The notes under the pieces: model-generated
Told to the model about the DNA's origin: nothing
The model's database searches: none
What the model saw: only the letters and a program-made list of their open reading frames with translations
Source: JBPCOI01 sp051000395
GTDB taxonomy: Bacteria; Actinomycetota; Actinomycetes; Mycobacteriales; Jatrophihabitantaceae
Direction of reading: 5' to 3'
NCBI GenBank assembly: GCA_051000395.1
Contig: JBPCOI010000053.1
Location: 1-20,698 of the forward strand
DNA: 20,698 nucleotides
Position numbers and translations under genes: made by a program
Shown here: positions 18,517-20,698 of the stretch, piece after piece
Layout: each line of letters opens with the position of its first letter
How positions within the stretch are numbered: the first letter of the stretch is position 1

Positions 18517-19494
18517 ATGCCTAATGCCGACCGTCAACCGCTGGACGTGGGACGGTTGCGGCTGCTGCGCGAGGTCGCGCTTCGTGGCACGATCGCCGCA
18601 GCGGCACGCTCGCTCGGCCTGACGCCCTCCGCGGTCTCGCAGCAGCTCACGGTGCTCGAACGCGAGGCCGCGACGCCGCTCGTCAACCGCTCGCCGCGTG
18701 GCGTAAGGCTCACCGGTGCGGGGCAGGCGCTCGCGGCGCGCGCTGCAGAAGTGCTCGACGTGCTCGCGTGCGCCCGTGCCGATCTCGAGCGCCTCGCCGG
18801 ATCGGTGGGCGGCCCGGTACGGATCGCCGCGGTCGCCAGCGCCGCGGCGACGTTCGTGTCCGACGCGGTGTGCGCGCTGCGCGAGAGCCATCCGGGCATC
18901 GCGGTGTCCGTGCTCGCCGGGGAACCGGTGCAGGCGCTCGACCTGCTCGTCGACGGCGACGTCGACATTGCGATCGTCGACGAGTACGACTACGTCCCGC
19001 TCGCGCTACCGGAGTTCGTCATTGCGCGCGAACTGTGCGCCGAACCGCTCGTGCTGCTCGGCGCGGTTGGCGCCTTCGGCCGCCGGCGCATCGCTCTGAC
19101 GCAACTGGCGGAGGCGGATTGGGTCATGCCGCCGCGTACAGCCGCGTGCGGGCTGGCGGTGCGCTCGGCCTGCCGCGCGGCGGGGTTCGAGCCCAGGGTG
19201 CGGTGGGAGAGCGACGACATGCTCTTGCTCATGCGAGCGGTCGCCGCCGGTCACGGAGTCGCGGTGCTGCCGCGCCTCTCGCTCGCCGGCGGCGTGGGCG
19301 CGATCGAGGTGCGGAGCCTGCGGGAGCCCAGCCTCGGACGCCGGCTGACTGCGGTCGCGCGGGCGGCGGCGCTGGGCCGGCCCGTCGTCGGCCAGACGCT
19401 CGACGCGATGGCTGCTGCGGCGCGCTCGCGCCGGCGCGTCCCAGCACCCCGCCGGGCGGTGCACCCAGGGCGCGAGCAACCGATTCTGGACTGA
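18517..19494 (+). CDS. LysR-family transcriptional regulator next to pcd
   Basis: The 325-residue product has the LysR winged helix-turn-helix at residues 10-66 (VGRLRLLREVALRGTIAAAA, RSLGLTPSAVSQQLTVLERE, TPLVNRSPRGVRLTGAGQ). The effector-binding domain begins near residue 96 (GGPVRIAAVASAAATFVSDA) and includes VDGDVDIAIVDEYDYVPLAL and RAVAAGHGVAVLPRLSLAGG. The last ~20 residues are an Arg/Pro-rich tail. ATG 18517 gives the conserved N-terminus and is preceded by TAAGGT at six bases, so the mRNA is probably leaderless, though AAGG seven bases upstream could act as a weak ribosome site. The divergent layout with pcd indicates that it controls lysine-derived aminoadipate-semialdehyde oxidation; this is inference from position. 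Confidence 0.93.
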   Translation: MPNADRQPLDVGRLRLLREVALRGTIAAAARSLGLTPSAVSQQLTVLEREAATPLVNRSPRGVRLTGAGQALAARAAEVLDVLACARADLERLAGSVGGPVRIAAVASAAATFVSDAVCALRESHPGIAVSVLAGEPVQALDLLVDGDVDIAIVDEYDYVPLALPEFVIARELCAEPLVLLGAVGAFGRRRIALTQLAEADWVMPPRTAACGLAVRSACRAAGFEPRVRWESDDMLLLMRAVAAGHGVAVLPRLSLAGGVGAIEVRSLREPSLGRRLTAVARAAALGRPVVGQTLDAMAAAARSRRRVPAPRRAVHPGREQPILD

Positions 19495-19504
19495 TAGCAG
19501 GATC

Positions 19505-19554
19505 GTGTCTTGACGAACGGGAACGACACGCGTGTAATTCCCTACGTGTCGTTC
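19505..19554 (+). promoter_or_regulatory. whiB2 promoter bracketed by a GACAC-containing inverted repeat
   Basis: TTGACG (19510-19515), a 17-base spacer and TGTAAT (19533-19538) make a near-consensus promoter. GAACGACACG (19521-19530) and its exact reverse complement CGTGTCGTTC (19545-19554) flank the -10 box with a 14-base centre. Each arm contains GACAC, the motif known for WhiA in Streptomyces, and a third copy (as GTGTC) lies at 19505-19509 beside the -35. Confidence 0.75.
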
Positions 19555-19585
19555 AGTGGGAACGCACCACATTCAGGAGGACGCC

Positions 19586-19867
19586 GTGACGGAGCTGACG
19601 AGCAACCTGGCCGACACCGAACTCAGCGAGCTCTTCGGTCTGCCGGAGGAGTCCGGCTGGCAGGAACGGGCCCTGTGCGCCCAGACCGACCCGGAGGCGT
19701 TCTTCCCGGAGAAGGGCGGCTCCACCCGGGAGGCCAAGCGGATCTGCACCGGGTGCGAGGTGCGTGGCGAGTGCCTCGAGTACGCGCTGGAGCACGACGA
19801 ACGCTTCGGCATCTGGGGCGGCCTGTCCGAGCGGGAGCGCCGCCGCCTCAAGCGCCGCGTCGGCTAG
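19586..19867 (+). CDS. whiB2: WhiB-family iron-sulfur regulator, WhiB2/WhmD type
   Basis: The 93-residue product carries the four cluster-binding cysteines C31, C54, C57 and C63, the G(V/I)WGG turn as GIWGG (75-79), and the basic C-terminus RERRRLKRR. The stretch GWQERALCAQTDPEAFFPEK and GGSTREAKRICTGCEVRGEC match Streptomyces WhiB and mycobacterial WhiB2/WhmD almost residue for residue. These proteins bind a [4Fe-4S] cluster, and in Streptomyces WhiB acts with WhiA to control septation and cell division. GTG 19586 follows AGGAGG (19575-19580) by five bases; an upstream in-frame ATG at 19556 is rejected because it precedes that ribosome site. whiB2 beside the metallopeptidase-like and DUF3499 genes is also the mycobacterial arrangement. 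Confidence 0.96.
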   Translation: MTELTSNLADTELSELFGLPEESGWQERALCAQTDPEAFFPEKGGSTREAKRICTGCEVRGECLEYALEHDERFGIWGGLSERERRRLKRRVG

Positions 19868-19878
19868 CCGACGGCGGC
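19854..19878. terminator. hairpin over the whiB2 stop codon
   Basis: The perfect 14-bp palindrome GTCGGCTAGCCGAC (19859-19872) includes the whiB2 TAG. It folds as a 5-bp stem with a CTAG loop and can extend with GCCGC/GCGGC across one bulge. It lies in the 26-bp gap between convergent genes and probably ends transcription in both directions. Confidence 0.5.
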
Positions 19879-19893
19879 CCTCGTGCCGGCCGG

Positions 19894-20352
19894 CTAGCTC
19901 GGGTCGACCTCCTCGATGTCGCGACCGAGGTATTCGGCGGCCAGCTCGGCGACGACCATGAACACCAGATCGCCACGGTCCTCGCCGTCGGCGGCCCGGG
20001 CTTCGACGGGTCGGCGATAGACCACGATCAGCGGCCCCTCGACCTCCGCTGTCCGGTCGCGGTACAGCCGGCCGAGCGTGACGCCGCGGTCCAGAACCAG
20101 ATCCGGCCCGAAGTCCGCCGACGCAGGCAGGTGCGGCGGCACGTCCTCCACCGCGAATTCCACATCGGCAAGCTCCGCGGCCCAGTGCAGCTCGAGATCC
20201 TCGACCGCGTCGAGCACCAAGTCGTCGAACGCCTCGCTGCGGGAACGTGCCAGCGGGACGGTGGGCGGCGCGATGACGCCGCGCAGCCCACGGCCGCGCC
20301 GATCTCGCCGCGGCGAACGGGCGGGAGTCACGGGACGGCGCGGATCTCTCAT
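19894..20352 (-). CDS. metallopeptidase-family (Rv3259-like) protein without HExxH
   Basis: The 152-residue product starts MRDPRRPVTPARSPRRDRRG and has GVIAPPTVPLARSRSEAFDD, LVLDAVEDLELHWAAELADV, EFAVEDVPP and VYRRPVEARA, ending with GDLVFMVVAELAAEYLGRDI and EEVDPS. This fits the PF06262-type minimal zincin family, as in actinobacterial Rv3259 homologues. Where zincins have HExxH, this protein reads MVVAELA, so both zinc-binding histidines and the usual order are gone; catalysis is unlikely. The position between whiB2 and DUF3499 agrees with the family assignment. ATG 20352 (or GTG 20355) has TACGCT seven bases upstream and no Shine-Dalgarno sequence. Longer in-frame extensions run into the divergent gene and were rejected. 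Confidence 0.75.
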   Translation of the reverse strand: MRDPRRPVTPARSPRRDRRGRGLRGVIAPPTVPLARSRSEAFDDLVLDAVEDLELHWAAELADVEFAVEDVPPHLPASADFGPDLVLDRGVTLGRLYRDRTAEVEGPLIVVYRRPVEARAADGEDRGDLVFMVVAELAAEYLGRDIEEVDPS

Positions 20353-20359
20353 CACCGGC

Positions 20360-20365
20360 AGCGTA
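20360..20365 (-). promoter_or_regulatory. possible -10 element of the metallopeptidase-like gene
   Basis: On the minus strand TACGCT (20365-20360) is followed by seven bases and ATG 20352. The spacing is compatible with a leaderless mRNA; no -35 is recognised. Confidence 0.35.
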
Positions 20366-20517
20366 GGCGCGCCGTGCCCGTGCCGGCGAGAGCGGGCCTG
20401 CGGCGCGACACGTGGTGGCGCCTGCGGTGCAGAAGCCGGGTCCACGCCGCCTCGGGCGATAGGGTCGCGTGCGGCGCAAGCGTGCCGGGGAGTGACGGGA
20501 CACTGGTGGAGCGAGCG

Positions 20518-20698
20518 GTGAGACAGGTGCGGCGCTGCACCCGGACCGGGTGCAGCCAGCCCGCGGTTGCCACGCTGACCTACGCCTACTCCGACCTGAC
20601 CGCCGTGGTCGGTCCACTGGCCGGCTTCGCCGAACCGCACTCCTACGACCTGTACGAGGAACACGCGCTCGGGCTGACCGTCCTGCGTGGGTGGGAGG
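20518..20698 (+). CDS. DUF3499 family protein (3' end missing)
   Basis: The first 60 residues read MRQVRRCTRTGCSQPAVATL, TYAYSDLTAVVGPLAGFAEP and HSYDLYEEHALGLTVLRGWE. This is the N-terminus of the actinobacterial DUF3499 family (Rv3258c type), a probable zinc-ribbon protein of unknown function; C7 and C12 form the first CxxxxC pair. The expected second pair, as I remember the family, is a DLCxxHA motif, but here it reads DLYEEHA with Tyr in place of Cys. GTG 20518 has GGAG at 20508-20511; GTG 20506 and GTG 20527 are alternatives. It is divergent from the metallopeptidase-like gene over 165 bp and runs off the right edge. Confidence 0.85.
   Translation, partial: MRQVRRCTRTGCSQPAVATLTYAYSDLTAVVGPLAGFAEPHSYDLYEEHALGLTVLRGWE

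Noticed and set aside
20353..20664. N-terminal extension of the metallopeptidase-like protein, also readable as a 256-codon frame
   Set aside because: It runs antisense through the DUF3499 gene, and the added residues show no conserved block.
1..20698. Search for CRISPR arrays, transposases, phage or defence genes, toxin-antitoxin pairs, tRNA and rRNA
   Set aside because: No regularly spaced repeats, integrase or transposase motifs, or RNA-gene signatures were seen. All substantial frames are accounted for by metabolic, regulatory or conserved actinobacterial families.

Overview
The window is GC-rich actinobacterial DNA: strong G/C bias at third codon positions, frequent GTG starts, a WhiB protein, a maltose-1-phosphate-type glycogen synthase (GlgM), and single-domain families (DUF3117, DUF3499) typical of the phylum. 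Gene order and protein sequences resemble Mycobacterium and relatives such as Jatrophihabitans or Frankia-like lineages, but the genus cannot be fixed from this sequence alone. The first ~75 bases are homopolymer-rich and look like a damaged contig end, not biology.

Left block (1-5167), conserved housekeeping: a partial folP2-type dihydropteroate synthase paralogue, a DivIVA-like membrane protein, tag (3-methyladenine glycosylase I), a PaaG-like enoyl-CoA hydratase/isomerase, a DUF3117 miniprotein, and the divergent pair glgM/glgC. As I recall the M. tuberculosis Rv1207-Rv1213 region, this is the same gene set, but here folP2 faces the other way, gpgS is missing and the paaG-like gene is added.

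Middle block (5183-16105), amino-acid handling: a BesD/HalD-family Fe(II)/2-oxoglutarate oxygenase divergent from a LysR regulator; an IclR regulator divergent from a five-gene run that encodes a polar amino-acid ABC importer (lipoprotein, permease, ATPase), a DAO-type FAD oxidoreductase whose start overlaps the ATPase stop, a 999-residue fused FAD/Fe-S dehydrogenase of YdiJ/GlcD-GlcF type, and a DapC-like aminotransferase coupled to it by a 4-bp overlap. The simplest reading is import and oxidation of an amino acid or amine, with 2-hydroxy/2-oxo acid turnover; the substrate is not determined.

Right block (16111-20698): a CsbD-like stress protein behind a SigB/SigF-like promoter, a PPOX-family flavin/F420 protein preceded by a four-codon upstream ORF, an ALDH7-type aminoadipate-semialdehyde dehydrogenase (pcd) divergent from a second LysR regulator, then whiB2, a metallopeptidase-family protein lacking the HExxH motif, and a partial DUF3499 protein (the last three as in Rv3260c-Rv3258c of M. 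tuberculosis).

Two regulatory patterns stand out. At least five starts without a Shine-Dalgarno sequence carry a TAnnnT hexamer exactly six bases before the start codon, which predicts leaderless mRNAs. The whiB2 promoter has a perfect 10-bp inverted repeat, each arm holding a GACAC (WhiA-type) motif, that brackets the -10 box. I saw no CRISPR array, transposase, phage gene, tRNA, rRNA or defence island, and no clearly undescribed multi-gene system. No stretch longer than 300 bases lacks a gene.
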